A DNA stretch of 64,000 nucleotides from G965276675 sp965276675 (GCA_965276675.1 OZ255624.1:2418001-2482000), one strand, 5' to 3'; shown: positions 8,820 through 18,877, counted from the stretch's first letter. Notes: a model not told the origin generated them from the sequence alone. Numbers and translations: made by a program.

Positions 8820-9902
8820 GTGGACAAGGTGATTTCACGAGCGCAGGTACCGAATTTGGCACAGACTCCGGCAGGTCCTTTGCAGGCAGAGCCCGGCAGC
8901 GCGCCTTCGCAGCAGTCTCCGATTCGCGCTTTCCTCAGCAAACGAGGCAGCTCGGCGATGTGGGATGGAGGCTTCCGCGGGTTGATGCTGCTATGCGCAC
9001 TCAGCATCTTCGGCATCGTGGGACTGATCGCCTATGAGCTGGTCACGCGCTCTCAACTGACGATCGCGAAGTTTGGCCTCTCCTTCTTTTTCAAGCAGGC
9101 CTGGGATCCCGTGAACGGGAACTTCGGGGCGCTGCCGTTCATCTATGGCACGATAGTTTCCTCGCTGCTGGCGCTGATTATTGCGGTTCCGTTTGCGATT
9201 GGCGTCGCCATTTTTCTTACGGAAATGTGTCCCCACTGGCTGCGCGGAACGCTGGCCTTTCTCACGGAGCTGCTGGCCGCGATTCCGAGCGTCGTGTATG
9301 GGCTCTGGGCCATTTTCATACTGATCCCGATCCTGCGGAACAGTGTCGATCCGCACCTGATCGCGGTGTCGAAATGGCTGACTGCGCATGCACCCGCCAG
9401 TCTGGATCTGGGAGGCATCTTTGCCGGGCCAAACGCGGGCTACAGCATGCTCGCCGCAGGCATCATCCTGGCGATCATGATCCTGCCGATTATCTCTTCG
9501 CTGACGCGCGAGGTGATGATCTCAGTGCCGAGCGCGCAACGCGAGGCAGTGCTGGCGCTGGGCGCTACCAAATGGGAGATGATCCGGACTGGCGTGCTGC
9601 GGAATGCGCGTATCGGCATCGTTGGCGGCATTATTCTGGGACTGGGCCGGGCACTGGGCGAGACCATGGCAGTGACCATGGTGATCGGCAACCGTCCCGA
9701 GATTGCGAAGTCGATTCTCGCGCCGGGCTATAGCATGGCCAGTGTGATCGCGAACGAATTCAGCGAGGCATCCGACAACCTGTATCTCAGCGCGCTGGTG
9801 GAGATCGGCCTGGCGCTCTTTATCGTCACCATCATCGTAAATGCGCTGGCTCGTCTTCTGGTGTGGGCAGTGACGCGCGGCGCGCCGGTAAGGGTGGGCT
9901 AA
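8820..9902 (+). CDS. pstC: Phosphate ABC transporter permease PstC
   Basis: A 360-residue inner-membrane permease with about six predicted helices. Typical PstC segments are present: LLALIIAVPFAIGVAIFLTE, ELLAAIPSVVYGLWAIFIL, and the EAA-type loop REAVLALGATKWEMIRTGVLRNARIGIVGG that contacts the PstB ATPase. It starts at GTG 8820 and carries an N-terminal cytoplasmic extension of roughly 50 residues before the first helix, longer than in E. coli PstC (about 319 residues). It is followed after 3 bp by pstA. PstC and PstA form the transmembrane channel for phosphate. Confidence 0.95.
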   Translation: MDKVISRAQVPNLAQTPAGPLQAEPGSAPSQQSPIRAFLSKRGSSAMWDGGFRGLMLLCALSIFGIVGLIAYELVTRSQLTIAKFGLSFFFKQAWDPVNGNFGALPFIYGTIVSSLLALIIAVPFAIGVAIFLTEMCPHWLRGTLAFLTELLAAIPSVVYGLWAIFILIPILRNSVDPHLIAVSKWLTAHAPASLDLGGIFAGPNAGYSMLAAGIILAIMILPIISSLTREVMISVPSAQREAVLALGATKWEMIRTGVLRNARIGIVGGIILGLGRALGETMAVTMVIGNRPEIAKSILAPGYSMASVIANEFSEASDNLYLSALVEIGLALFIVTIIVNALARLLVWAVTRGAPVRVG

Positions 9903-9905
9903 ACC

Positions 9906-10796
9906 ATGGCCACCACTGCCCTGCGACCGCCGCTGCGCGCCAGCAAAAGCAACCACATCCGGCGCTCGGTCGCGAATGGGCTTCTCTATGTCCTGGCAAT
10001 CGGAGCTACACTCGCGGTCCTGCTGCCGCTGGTGGCTATCCTCTTCTATCTGATCAAGCAGGGCGCGAGCTCGCTGAACCTGGCCTTTTTCACGCAAATC
10101 CCGAAGCCGGTCGGCGAACAGGGCGGCGGCATGGAGAATGCCATCGTCGGCTCGGGCATTATCTTGGCGCTGGCGAGCCTGATCGGGATTCCGCTGGGTG
10201 TGGGCGCGGGCATCTATCTGGCGGAGTTTGGCGGAGGATCGCGGCTCGGTAACATCGTGCGCTTCACGGCGGATGTGCTCAACGGCGTGCCATCGATCGT
10301 GATGGGCATCGCGGTCTATTCGCTGATCGTTCTGCCGCAAAAGCATTTCTCGGCGTTTGCCGGGGGCGTGGTGCTGGGTATCATGATGATCCCAACCGTG
10401 ACCCGGACCAGCGAAGAGATGCTGCGGATGGTGCCGGGCTCCATCCGCGAGGCGGCGCTGGGCCTGGGCGTGCCGAACTGGCGCTCGGTGCTCTCCATCA
10501 CACTGCGCACCGCATCGCCTGGTGTGGTGACGGGTTGCATGCTGGCTTTTGCGCGGGTTGCGGGCGAGACGGCACCGCTGCTGTTCACGGCGTTTGGTAA
10601 CTCGTTCAAGAGCTACAGCCTGAATGAGCCGATCGCCGCTCTGCCCTTGCAGATCTTTATCTACGCAATCTCGCCTTATGAGGAGTGGCACAGATTGGCA
10701 TGGGCCGGGGCGTTGGTGCTTATCGTGCTGATTATCATCTCCGTCGCGCTGGTACGCTACGTTGTTGGACGCGGAGTCCTGAAAGGCAACGGATAG
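9906..10796 (+). CDS. pstA: Phosphate ABC transporter permease PstA
   Basis: A 296-residue permease with six hydrophobic segments. PstA hallmarks include GGGMENAIVGSGIILALASLIGIPLGV, DVLNGVPSIVMGIAVYSLIV and the coupling loop REAALGLGVPNWRSVLSITLRTASPGVVTG. The ATG start lies 3 bp after the pstC stop, so translation is probably coupled. Together with PstC it makes the phosphate translocation pore. The gene ends 144 bp before pstB, a gap with no recognisable gene. Confidence 0.95.
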   Translation: MATTALRPPLRASKSNHIRRSVANGLLYVLAIGATLAVLLPLVAILFYLIKQGASSLNLAFFTQIPKPVGEQGGGMENAIVGSGIILALASLIGIPLGVGAGIYLAEFGGGSRLGNIVRFTADVLNGVPSIVMGIAVYSLIVLPQKHFSAFAGGVVLGIMMIPTVTRTSEEMLRMVPGSIREAALGLGVPNWRSVLSITLRTASPGVVTGCMLAFARVAGETAPLLFTAFGNSFKSYSLNEPIAALPLQIFIYAISPYEEWHRLAWAGALVLIVLIIISVALVRYVVGRGVLKGNG

Positions 10797-10940
10797 AGCG
10801 CCACTCTAGTACATGGCAAGCCGGACGAACGGTGGAACTGTCTTTCGTGCGGTGTGCGGGCTGGATTAGCCTACGGGGCGGGAGAACGCTGCTGAAGTGT
10901 GGATGGCTGAAGCAAAGATGGAATCGGGAGAGAGGATCTA

Positions 10941-11699
10941 GTGGGAGTCGGCATCGAGGTCGCAAATCTGAACGCGTGGTATGGCGCCAACCATGCTCTC
11001 CAGGACATCAATCTGAACCTTCCTGCGAATAACGCAACGGCCCTGATCGGCCCCTCGGGTTGCGGCAAATCCACATTCGTGCGCTGCCTGAACCGGATGC
11101 ACGAGACGAGCTCCGGCGCAAAAGTAACTGGCAAGGTGACAGTTGGTGGGACGGACATCTACCATGATGCTTCCCCGGTCGAGATCCGCCGACGCATCGG
11201 CATGGTCTTCCAGCGGCCCAATCCTTTTCCCACGATGTCGATTTACGACAACGTCGCCTGCGGCATGAAGCTGAATGGCTTCCGCAACCGCCGGATTCTG
11301 GACGAGACAGTGGAGCGCTCGTTGAAGCACGCCGCGCTCTGGGAAGAGGTCAAAGACGACCTGAAGAAGAAGTCGGGCGCCAGTCTGTCGGGTGGCCAGC
11401 AGCAGCGCCTCTGCATTGCGCGCGCTCTGGCTGTCGATCCAGAGGTGCTGTTGATGGACGAGCCGGCATCCGCGCTCGATCCCGTCTCCACCGCGAAGAT
11501 TGAGGACTTGATCTTCGAGTTGAAGACGCAATATACGATTGTGATTGTGACGCATAATATGCAGCAGGCAGCGCGCGTGGCGGAGAACACCGGCTTCTTC
11601 CTGAACGGGAAGATGATCGAATTCGACTCAACTCACAAGATCTTTACAAACCCCCGTGACAAGCGCACCGAGGATTACATCACCGGAAGGTTTGGATGA
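10941..11699 (+). CDS. pstB: Phosphate ABC transporter ATP-binding protein PstB
   Basis: A 252-residue ATPase. Walker A is GPSGCGKS at residues 37-44, the PstB-specific RCLNRMHE follows, the Q-loop region is MVFQRPNPFP, the ABC signature is LSGGQQQR, and Walker B is LLMDEPASALDP. The GTG start at 10941 has AGAGGA five bases upstream. The stop overlaps the phoU start (ATGA), so the two are translationally coupled. PstB hydrolyses ATP to drive phosphate import and, with PhoU, conveys transport state to PhoR. Confidence 0.96.
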   Translation: MGVGIEVANLNAWYGANHALQDINLNLPANNATALIGPSGCGKSTFVRCLNRMHETSSGAKVTGKVTVGGTDIYHDASPVEIRRRIGMVFQRPNPFPTMSIYDNVACGMKLNGFRNRRILDETVERSLKHAALWEEVKDDLKKKSGASLSGGQQQRLCIARALAVDPEVLLMDEPASALDPVSTAKIEDLIFELKTQYTIVIVTHNMQQAARVAENTGFFLNGKMIEFDSTHKIFTNPRDKRTEDYITGRFG

Positions 11700-12358
11700 T
11701 GCGCATACGCTTTCACCAAAACCTGGACGATTTGAAAGAGAAGCTGCTAGTGATGGCCGGCATGGCGGAGCAGGCCATCCAGCGCGCGATCGAGGCCTAT
11801 CGTGTGCGCGACCTCTCGATCTGCGATCTGGTGCTGCGCAGCGAGGCGGCGATCAACCGCTACGAACGCGAGATCGACCAGATGGCGCTCGACCTGCTCG
11901 CGATGGAGCAGCCGATGGCGATCGATCTGCGCTTCATCCTAGCGGTGATCAAGATCAATGCGGACCTGGAGCGTGTGGGCGATCAGGCGGTGAACATCGT
12001 CGAGCGTGTGCGTGATATGCAGGCCTTCTCCGTGGTAGAACTGCCGGTAGATATTCCACGCATGGCGACGATCGCCTCTGGCATGGTGCGCAAAGCGCTC
12101 CAAGCCTTTATCGAGGCAGATGCGGAGTTGGCGCAAACGGTCTTGACCATGGATGATAGCGTGGACAAGATGAACGAGACTGCTTACTTCTCGCTCTCTA
12201 CGCTGATCAAAGAGCAGCCCCAGTTGGCGCCGCAGGCACTGAATGCGCTGGTGATCGCGCGCAATCTGGAGCGCGTCGGCGATCATGCAACCAACATTGC
12301 GGAGGACGTGATCTTCTGGGTGCGCGGGGCCGACGTGCGGCACCACTACACGGCCTGA
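11696..12358 (+). CDS. phoU: Phosphate transport system regulator PhoU
   Basis: A 220-residue all-helical protein with the two repeated PhoU modules. Each carries the metal-site pattern: residues around RSEAAINRYEREIDQMALDLL and LRFILAVIKINADLERVGDQAVNI in the first, and TMDDSVDKMNETAY and LNALVIARNLERVGDHATNIAED in the second. Translation can begin at ATG 11696, overlapping the pstB stop, or at the adjacent ATG 11699. PhoU represses PhoR kinase activity when phosphate is plentiful and moderates Pst uptake. It closes the pho-pst cluster, and the next gene is convergent. Confidence 0.95.
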   Translation: MMRIRFHQNLDDLKEKLLVMAGMAEQAIQRAIEAYRVRDLSICDLVLRSEAAINRYEREIDQMALDLLAMEQPMAIDLRFILAVIKINADLERVGDQAVNIVERVRDMQAFSVVELPVDIPRMATIASGMVRKALQAFIEADAELAQTVLTMDDSVDKMNETAYFSLSTLIKEQPQLAPQALNALVIARNLERVGDHATNIAEDVIFWVRGADVRHHYTA

Positions 12359-12384
12359 CACCGACCGCTGGTCGCCAGGAAGCG

Positions 12385-15300
12385 TCAGTAAACCGGGCGC
12401 CAGTCGAGATGCGACAGCAAAGGATAGTAGAGCGCGAGCCGCTGCTCTTTGTTCGGGTAGACCGAGCGCAGGGTGTGGCTGTACTGCTCAAGCTGCTGCG
12501 CATGACGCTCCCACTCCCCGCTTAAGAATGCCTGCAGGTCTGCTCCGGGTGCGAGAGCGGTCGTCTTGTAGTCCGTAGTTTTGTAATCAACGATCCAGAG
12601 AAAGGCATCGCCCGCCGCTCCGGGGCTGTCGCCGGCGAGGAAGATTCGATCTGCTCGTACGGTGAGAAGCATGCCATCGCTGCGGCTGTCCCATGCCGAC
12701 TCGTTGTGCGCCTCGTTGTGCGCTGTAAGCAGCCAGCGGCCGACGGGATCGTTGAGGGTGGTGGCCAGTGCCTGCATCACTTGCTCCAGCAGGTGCGGTG
12801 TCGCGGAGGACTGGATCCCGTGGTGCCGCAAAAGCGCGCTGGCGGCGGCGCGCCAGCGGGTCTCGATGAGTTTGATTACCGCGGCAGGATTTTCGGCCAG
12901 CGTACCCGCGATCTCCTCAAGAAGAGCGTGAATGATGATGCCGCGGACGCGAGCTTCTCGAGTGCCTGCGGCGATATTTAGAAGGGAGGCAACGGGCTCG
13001 TGCGCCGACGGAACGCGCGGAGATCTTTGCGGTTGCGGGCTCGGGAGATCGGGGTTTTCCGGCTGCCATGTCCAGTCTGCTGGCAGCCGCCAGAGTTGTG
13101 GCGATGGTGGCCGGTGTGGTTCAGCCGCGGCGGCAAGTGATGGCAGGATGGTTGGCGCAGCGATCGATCTGCCAGAAGGGAACTGCAGCACGTTTGCCGG
13201 CATTGTATGTGTGACTGCGATAGTAGCGTATCCTTGCGTCGCTGCGACGGTGGGCTCCTCCGCAGTTTGCCACTGGTCTTGAAAGACTGCTTCGAGGTAC
13301 GGCCAGCCGGTTGCGAGCAGGCTGTTGGCCGCCTCTGGACGCAGCGCAGGCTGAGCGGAGGTATCTGTGCCCTTGGCTGTTGATACCAGTGCTGTGCCAA
13401 AGAGATGCAGCTCCGTTTTCGCGCGGGAGCACGCCACGTAGAGGAGCCGCTTTCGTTCTTCCTGCGCCTGCACGTTCTTCTGCTTTTCGACCCAGCAGTA
13501 GTGCCGGTCTTTGCCGTGGCCTTTGCGACCGATAGGCGCCAGCAAAACCTCTGGTTCCGCGCTGTCTTCGGCTTTGCGCACGGTCCAGCAGAGCAGTGAG
13601 GGTTCATCGCGCTTGGCGCCACGCTCGAGAGCCGGAACGACAACCACATCGAAGCCGAGGCCTTTCGCTTTATGAATCGTCATCAATTGAACGCCGTGAC
13701 GTTCGCTGGCCGCCGGGTCTGGAAGAGCGAAGAGGCGGTCGAGTTGCTGATTGAAGTCGTCGGTGTAGACCGAGAGGCCATCCGGAGAAAGCCGGGCCAG
13801 CATGCGAAAGAAGACGCGCGTATTCCCGAGCCCTTCACTGTCGACGCAAGCGGGGCCACCGAGCGCCTCCCATGTCTCTTCGATCCAGGCAGCAAAACCA
13901 GAAGGCGAGGCACCGTAGCGGCCGCGTGAGCGAAGGGCGAGCGCGGACCGTAGGACAGCAGCGACACGCTGTGCGCGCGGCCGGCCCTCATCGCTGAGCA
14001 GATCAGCGCGCTCCCCGAGCAGGGCGGGGATGGGACGACCTGCAGTCACGCGTTCCTCGTCGCCGCAGAGGGTGTGCAGGTCGCCGAGCGAAAGGCCGCA
14101 CCAGGGCGCGCGTAAAATGGAGAGCCATGCGATGCGGTCCATGGGATGCGTAAGCGCCCGTACGAGCGAGACGAGATCCAGCACCTCCTGACGCTCGCGC
14201 AGAGTCTCGATCTCGACCGAACGGAAGGGGATGCCAACGCGCCTCAGTTGATCGGCAATGAGCGCAAGGTGGTGACGCGCGCGCACCAGCACCGCAAGTC
14301 TGTACTCATCGCCGTTACGTTTGGCGGCCTCAATCCGCGGCAGGTGCTGGGTGACGATGTCGAGCACTTCAGCGGCCTCCCGGTGCTTGCCCTCACCAGT
14401 AGGCGCGTCGGCGTCTTTACAGAGAAAGCTGGTGTGTATGTGAACAGCATCGGGTCCGTCTCCGGCTCTATCTGGCGTTGCTGGGGCCGGCGTTGCTGGG
14501 GAGAACTTCACCGCGTTCACAGACGAAAACCGACTGGCAGAGAAGACCGTCTCAAACATGGTGTTCAGTGGCTCGAGTACGCCGCGCTCGGAGCGAAAGT
14601 TGGTGCGGAGTTCTAGCGTGGTGAGCGCCAGGGGAGTCGTGCTGGTCGGCAGTCCACGCTCTTGTGCTTCCGCGAAAAACTCTACCTCCGCCTGGCGAAA
14701 GAGATAGATGGACTGCATGGGATCGCCGACGAGAAAACAGGTGCGGTCTTCTCCCATATTCCACTCACTGATGAGACGGGTAAGCAGATCGAATTGAGGA
14801 CGCGAGGTGTCCTGGAACTCGTCGACGAGGAGATGGTGCGTGCTCTCCGTCCAGCGCCGAATCGTCTCCCCATCGCTGAGTGCAGCGCGTGCGGCCAGGC
14901 TGATCTCCGGAAAGTCCACTTCGCCTGCCTCTGCAAAGACCAGGCGCAGTTCGGCGACAGCGCGGAGCAGCATGGTGAAGATGTGGCGCAGGAGCGCGGA
15001 CTGTTCATTTGAGTAACGCACGGGTGGTAGCGAGCGAAGAGCGCAGAGGGTTTCGAGCAGGCCGGCTTGGCCGCTGAGGTGCTCGATGATACGTTTCAGG
15101 TCTGCCTTTTGTTGCTTGCCCGTGGGGGGGAAACCGCTTCGTGCATCGATGCTCTTTCGCCACTCGTGCTCTTTGGTGAGCAGAAGATGGCAGGCGCACT
15201 CCCAATGCGTAGAGGCTGAAAGGTCAGCAAGCGATGTAAGTCCACGGAGCGGATGAATCTCGATTGGAGCATCGTTGCCGCACGCGTAGTTGGCAAGGAT

Positions 15301-16059
15301 CAGCAGCTCCTCGGCGACGTCCGGCGTGATGAGTTTTCGCGCTCGATCAAGCAGCCGCGCATGTTCGCGCTCCACTGGTCGTTCGAGTTCGCGCTGCGCT
15401 CGCTCCCATGCGGCATCATCCATCGCGCCGAGAGGAAAGAGGCCGAGCCACTGGTCGCGCTTCCGGAGCATGCCGGCGATCAGCCGCTCGCAGTCGGCAA
15501 GGCTGGTATCACGGTGGCGCAGTACGGCGTCAAGCGCACGCGAGACAGCCGCGTCTTCGCCGCCCAGCAGCTCGAGCGTCCGGCGCGCTGCCATTGTGTA
15601 CAGCGGCTCCGCATTTTCTGTCGGGGTTAGGCGGCCACCCAGTCGCGAGAGCAGCGGCGCTTGATGCGCGATCGTCAAGGCGAGCGAGTCGATGGTCTGA
15701 ATGTTGAGACGGTGTGGTTGGTCGAGCAACTTCCATCCGCGTGCCTCGGCATGCGCCAGCGCCTCGCGCGCCAGCTGAGTGCCCCGCGATTCCTCGTCAG
15801 CGAGTGAGGCGAGCCGCGCAGCTTCCAGCGCTCTGAGGATACGGTTGCGCATCTCCGCAGTGGCTGCGCGCGTGAAGGTGATAGCGAGAATCTGCTCTGG
15901 TTCGTCGACCTTGCTTAGAAGCGCGAGAAAGCGTTGCGTGAGCAGTTCAGTCTTACCGGAGCCCGCCGGCGCTTGCACGATGAAAGAACGGCCTGTGTCC
16001 AGGGCTTGCTCGCGCGCTTCGGCATCGGCGAGCGGTGGAGAAGCTACGGTGCTACTCAT
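12385..16059 (-). CDS. addA: AddA-type helicase/exonuclease (UvrD-like, PD-(D/E)XK)
   Basis: This protein of about 1224 residues combines a superfamily 1A helicase with a C-terminal RecB-type nuclease. Walker A is APAGSGKT at residues 30-37, motif II is LLVDEFQDTSRPQFDLL, and later motifs include LTTLELRTNFRSERGVLEPLN, VQLMTIHKAKGLGFDVVVV and RLLYVACSRAKTELHLFG. The nuclease motif DYKT occurs twice in tandem (D1158 and D1163 copies), which is unusual. The ATG at 16059 overlaps the addB stop by eight bases and is preferred over an in-frame codon 51 bp upstream. With AddB it should process double-strand DNA ends for recombination. The order addB-addA and the lengths match the alphaproteobacterial/acidobacterial AddAB type. 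Confidence 0.88.
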   Translation of the reverse strand: MSSTVASPPLADAEAREQALDTGRSFIVQAPAGSGKTELLTQRFLALLSKVDEPEQILAITFTRAATAEMRNRILRALEAARLASLADEESRGTQLAREALAHAEARGWKLLDQPHRLNIQTIDSLALTIAHQAPLLSRLGGRLTPTENAEPLYTMAARRTLELLGGEDAAVSRALDAVLRHRDTSLADCERLIAGMLRKRDQWLGLFPLGAMDDAAWERAQRELERPVEREHARLLDRARKLITPDVAEELLILANYACGNDAPIEIHPLRGLTSLADLSASTHWECACHLLLTKEHEWRKSIDARSGFPPTGKQQKADLKRIIEHLSGQAGLLETLCALRSLPPVRYSNEQSALLRHIFTMLLRAVAELRLVFAEAGEVDFPEISLAARAALSDGETIRRWTESTHHLLVDEFQDTSRPQFDLLTRLISEWNMGEDRTCFLVGDPMQSIYLFRQAEVEFFAEAQERGLPTSTTPLALTTLELRTNFRSERGVLEPLNTMFETVFSASRFSSVNAVKFSPATPAPATPDRAGDGPDAVHIHTSFLCKDADAPTGEGKHREAAEVLDIVTQHLPRIEAAKRNGDEYRLAVLVRARHHLALIADQLRRVGIPFRSVEIETLRERQEVLDLVSLVRALTHPMDRIAWLSILRAPWCGLSLGDLHTLCGDEERVTAGRPIPALLGERADLLSDEGRPRAQRVAAVLRSALALRSRGRYGASPSGFAAWIEETWEALGGPACVDSEGLGNTRVFFRMLARLSPDGLSVYTDDFNQQLDRLFALPDPAASERHGVQLMTIHKAKGLGFDVVVVPALERGAKRDEPSLLCWTVRKAEDSAEPEVLLAPIGRKGHGKDRHYCWVEKQKNVQAQEERKRLLYVACSRAKTELHLFGTALVSTAKGTDTSAQPALRPEAANSLLATGWPYLEAVFQDQWQTAEEPTVAATQGYATIAVTHTMPANVLQFPSGRSIAAPTILPSLAAAAEPHRPPSPQLWRLPADWTWQPENPDLPSPQPQRSPRVPSAHEPVASLLNIAAGTREARVRGIIIHALLEEIAGTLAENPAAVIKLIETRWRAAASALLRHHGIQSSATPHLLEQVMQALATTLNDPVGRWLLTAHNEAHNESAWDSRSDGMLLTVRADRIFLAGDSPGAAGDAFLWIVDYKTTDYKTTALAPGADLQAFLSGEWERHAQQLEQYSHTLRSVYPNKEQRLALYYPLLSHLDWRPVY

Positions 16060-18811
16060 CGTTGCCTTCTCCGGTAGTCTCTGGCACGCTACTTTCGGCG
16101 GGGTCTTCACGCAGGACGATCGCGGTTTCAGCTACGCGGCAGAGACTGGCGAGCGGGCAGTATTGGCAGGTCTGCGGGTACTGCTTGGGGTCCACTTGCG
16201 CGTCGCCCCGGAGAAAGCTTTCACTCAAGGCGCGAAGCGTGGTGCGCCACTCGTCGCGCAATTCTTCGGTGTAGGGGTACTTCACCAGTGCTTTGGTTTT
16301 GCTGAGGCCCGCGAACAGATTCGACTCGATCTCCGCGACGCGGCCGCTGAAGCAGGTCTCCTGCGTGCGCACCTGGGCGAAGAGCGCACCGGCGAGTTCT
16401 TCCACCTCGCCATAGGCGGCGTAGAGGGGCAGCTGCGGCTCCTCGGGGCGGTCGCCAATCCAGCTTGCGGGTGAGACGCGGCCGGTCTTGTAGTCCAGCA
16501 GGAGACGGCCACCTGCGACGCGGTCGATGCGGTCGGCGCGTACGTGCAGCTTGAGCGCTCCCACCGAGATGTCGATCTCACGCTCACAGTGCTCGACCTC
16601 AAAATCGGCGCGCGTGGCTTCGTAGTGGAGCCATTCGAGGGTGAGCTCCGCAACACGCTGCTGCTCTGCTGCTAAGTACGCGCGCAGCCAACCAGGGCTT
16701 GCGGCTTGGGCGGGCCTTGTGAAAACGGAATGCACGTGGCTTTGCACGATAGCCGTTAATCGGTCTTCACGGATCGCAGCCAGCAGATCGGCTCGTGTGC
16801 GCAGGGGAGTGTTGCCAGGAGTTTCATTTGACCAGACTCGCTCGAGCACCGTATGAAGAAGGTTGCCGCGCTGCTGGGGCGAGAGGCCACGTCCTTGCGC
16901 ATCGAGGGCGCGCGCTCCGAGGCGCTTGCTCGCGAAGGCCTGAAAGGGGCAGGCTGCCTGCTGCGCCAGAACCTCCTGTCCGCCGGCCTGCCGTTCCGCC
17001 GGCCAGGGGATCGAGAGGTCGTCATCGTAGAGTTCGGTGAAGCGTTCGTGCGGCGACAGAACCGGAGATGCGGCGATTCTTATAGGCAGATGACGAACCA
17101 GGCTGGACGGTCGCACCTCTCCTGCCTCATTTTGCTGGCCGTAGCTGAAGATGACCTTGCCTGCGCTGCGGGTGAGGCGTTCTGTGATGGATGAGGCGAG
17201 CTGCCAGTCGTCCGCTGGAGTGACATGCGGCATGCGCAGATCGGTTTGTAACCACAGCGGTAGCAGAGGGTGAGGTCGCCCCTTCGTGGGCCAGTTCGCC
17301 TCATCGGCGCCGAGGAACCAGAGTCGATCAAAGGCCTGACCAGAGGCCTCAAAGGGGCCCATAATCTGCACAGGTGCATCGGTGGACTCAGGGGCAAAGA
17401 TGGTCTGCGCCGCCTCTCGCTTAAGTGTCTTGAGGAATCCTCCGTAGTCGATGCGCGAGCCGTCGAAGTCTAGCGACGCGAGCCGTTCGAGCAGAGCAGT
17501 CCACGCACGGCCAGCTTGGAATGTGACCGTGTCTGCACCACGCGTGCTGCTCCATCCAGAGTCGGCCAGCAGTTCACCGGCGAGCGCGGCCCAAGCCGAG
17601 TAGCTGGCGGATGCGGGCGCGCCGCGGAACCGCGCTCGCGCGCGCTCCAGCCGGGCAGCAAAAGCATCGGCCACCCTCCGCGCCGATGGTGAGAGCCGGT
17701 GCCGAGCGCGCGTGAGTTGGCCTATGGCGATCTCAGGGGAGAGGGTCTCTTCGCGGCGCAGCTTGGCATCCCACTCCGCCAGCGCGTGAGAGGAAGAGTC
17801 ATCATCGCCGCTCGGAGGTGAAAGAAAGCCGGAGAGCAGCAGCCAAGTGAACTCCGGATGCTCCAGCGGACGCTCAAACCAGCGCAGGACCAGGGAGGCA
17901 GCCCGAACGAGGGGCGTCTGCGCGAGTGGCATGCCGAGTGAGAACTCGAAGGGGAGCGTCGCAGCGGGAGCGGCGGTGATGGCGACAGTTTCAGGCGCCA
18001 TCACGCGCTTGAAGACTCGTTCAATTTCAGAGCGGGCTTGGGCTCCATCGGGCACAAGAATGGCGATGCGGGAGGAGGAATGACGCGGGAGCTGCTCGCG
18101 TGTCCAGGCAGCACAGATGGCGATCTCCTCGTTGAGATCCGTAGCAGGGAGCAGTTCTGGTTCGCCCGCTTCCTCGTTGCCCCATTCGAGAAAGCTGCAT
18201 CCGGTGCCGGCTTGCGTGAGCGCGGCGAAGAAGTGGCTTTGCGTTGGTGTAACGCGGTCGAAGCCGAGCAGGCCGACGGTGCGCGGAGCGACAAGCAGAT
18301 GCCGGTGCAGTGCGTCCGCGATCACGATCGGTAGCTCGCTACGGCTCAGCCATCCCGCGCGCCGGCACGCGGTACGAAAGGCTCTGGCCCAGCCGCGAAA
18401 GAGCTCGATTTCGGACTCCGCTGGTCCCCAGTCGGTATCGCGCAGACGGTCGAGCCCGCCATGGTCTGCGAGCAGGCTGTAGGCCTCCGCGGCAAGTGCG
18501 GCAATGCCTTCTGGAGAGAGCAGGGAGTGCTGACGAACCGTGGGCGTGACGATCCTTGACCATGCGGCTTGCTCCTGTAGCCCATTCAGCAGCAGACGTT
18601 CTTCCGTACCGGTGAGCAGAAGCCGTTGCCAGAGGGCGGTCAGCCAGTCGTCGAAGTCGTACACCTCGGGTGCGCGCCAGGCTGCGCGCTCGCCCTGCTC
18701 CTTGCCGTAGCACAGGCGGACGGCACGCGCAGCACGGGCGTTGGCCACTACCAGAGTGCCGCCACTTCGAAGCAGCGCAAGGATCGGTTGGGGAAGCTGC
18801 ATGGTTCCCAT
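16052..18811 (-). CDS. addB: AddB-type nuclease subunit with Fe-S cysteines
   Basis: A protein of about 919 residues, partner of AddA. Its N-terminal helicase-like part has no intact P-loop (residues GGTLVVANARAARAV occupy the expected place), so it is probably not an ATPase. The C-terminal RecB-like nuclease has LLLDYKTGR as its catalytic motif. Four cysteines, one in AACPFQAF and three in CQYCPLASLC near the C-terminus, form the pattern of an AddB iron-sulfur staple. The open frame runs 270 bp further upstream in a low-quality reading, so the start is placed at ATG 18811, with ATG 18802 (behind GGATGGGAACC) as an alternative. Translation overlaps addA, which supports a fixed stoichiometry. 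Confidence 0.83.
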   Translation of the reverse strand: MGTMQLPQPILALLRSGGTLVVANARAARAVRLCYGKEQGERAAWRAPEVYDFDDWLTALWQRLLLTGTEERLLLNGLQEQAAWSRIVTPTVRQHSLLSPEGIAALAAEAYSLLADHGGLDRLRDTDWGPAESEIELFRGWARAFRTACRRAGWLSRSELPIVIADALHRHLLVAPRTVGLLGFDRVTPTQSHFFAALTQAGTGCSFLEWGNEEAGEPELLPATDLNEEIAICAAWTREQLPRHSSSRIAILVPDGAQARSEIERVFKRVMAPETVAITAAPAATLPFEFSLGMPLAQTPLVRAASLVLRWFERPLEHPEFTWLLLSGFLSPPSGDDDSSSHALAEWDAKLRREETLSPEIAIGQLTRARHRLSPSARRVADAFAARLERARARFRGAPASASYSAWAALAGELLADSGWSSTRGADTVTFQAGRAWTALLERLASLDFDGSRIDYGGFLKTLKREAAQTIFAPESTDAPVQIMGPFEASGQAFDRLWFLGADEANWPTKGRPHPLLPLWLQTDLRMPHVTPADDWQLASSITERLTRSAGKVIFSYGQQNEAGEVRPSSLVRHLPIRIAASPVLSPHERFTELYDDDLSIPWPAERQAGGQEVLAQQAACPFQAFASKRLGARALDAQGRGLSPQQRGNLLHTVLERVWSNETPGNTPLRTRADLLAAIREDRLTAIVQSHVHSVFTRPAQAASPGWLRAYLAAEQQRVAELTLEWLHYEATRADFEVEHCEREIDISVGALKLHVRADRIDRVAGGRLLLDYKTGRVSPASWIGDRPEEPQLPLYAAYGEVEELAGALFAQVRTQETCFSGRVAEIESNLFAGLSKTKALVKYPYTEELRDEWRTTLRALSESFLRGDAQVDPKQYPQTCQYCPLASLCRVAETAIVLREDPAESSVPETTGEGNDE

Positions 18812-18877
18812 CCAGTTTACTAGCGCACACCGGCGGAGCGGACCGATTATCCCGCGGGTGAGTGTAGACTTTCGGGT

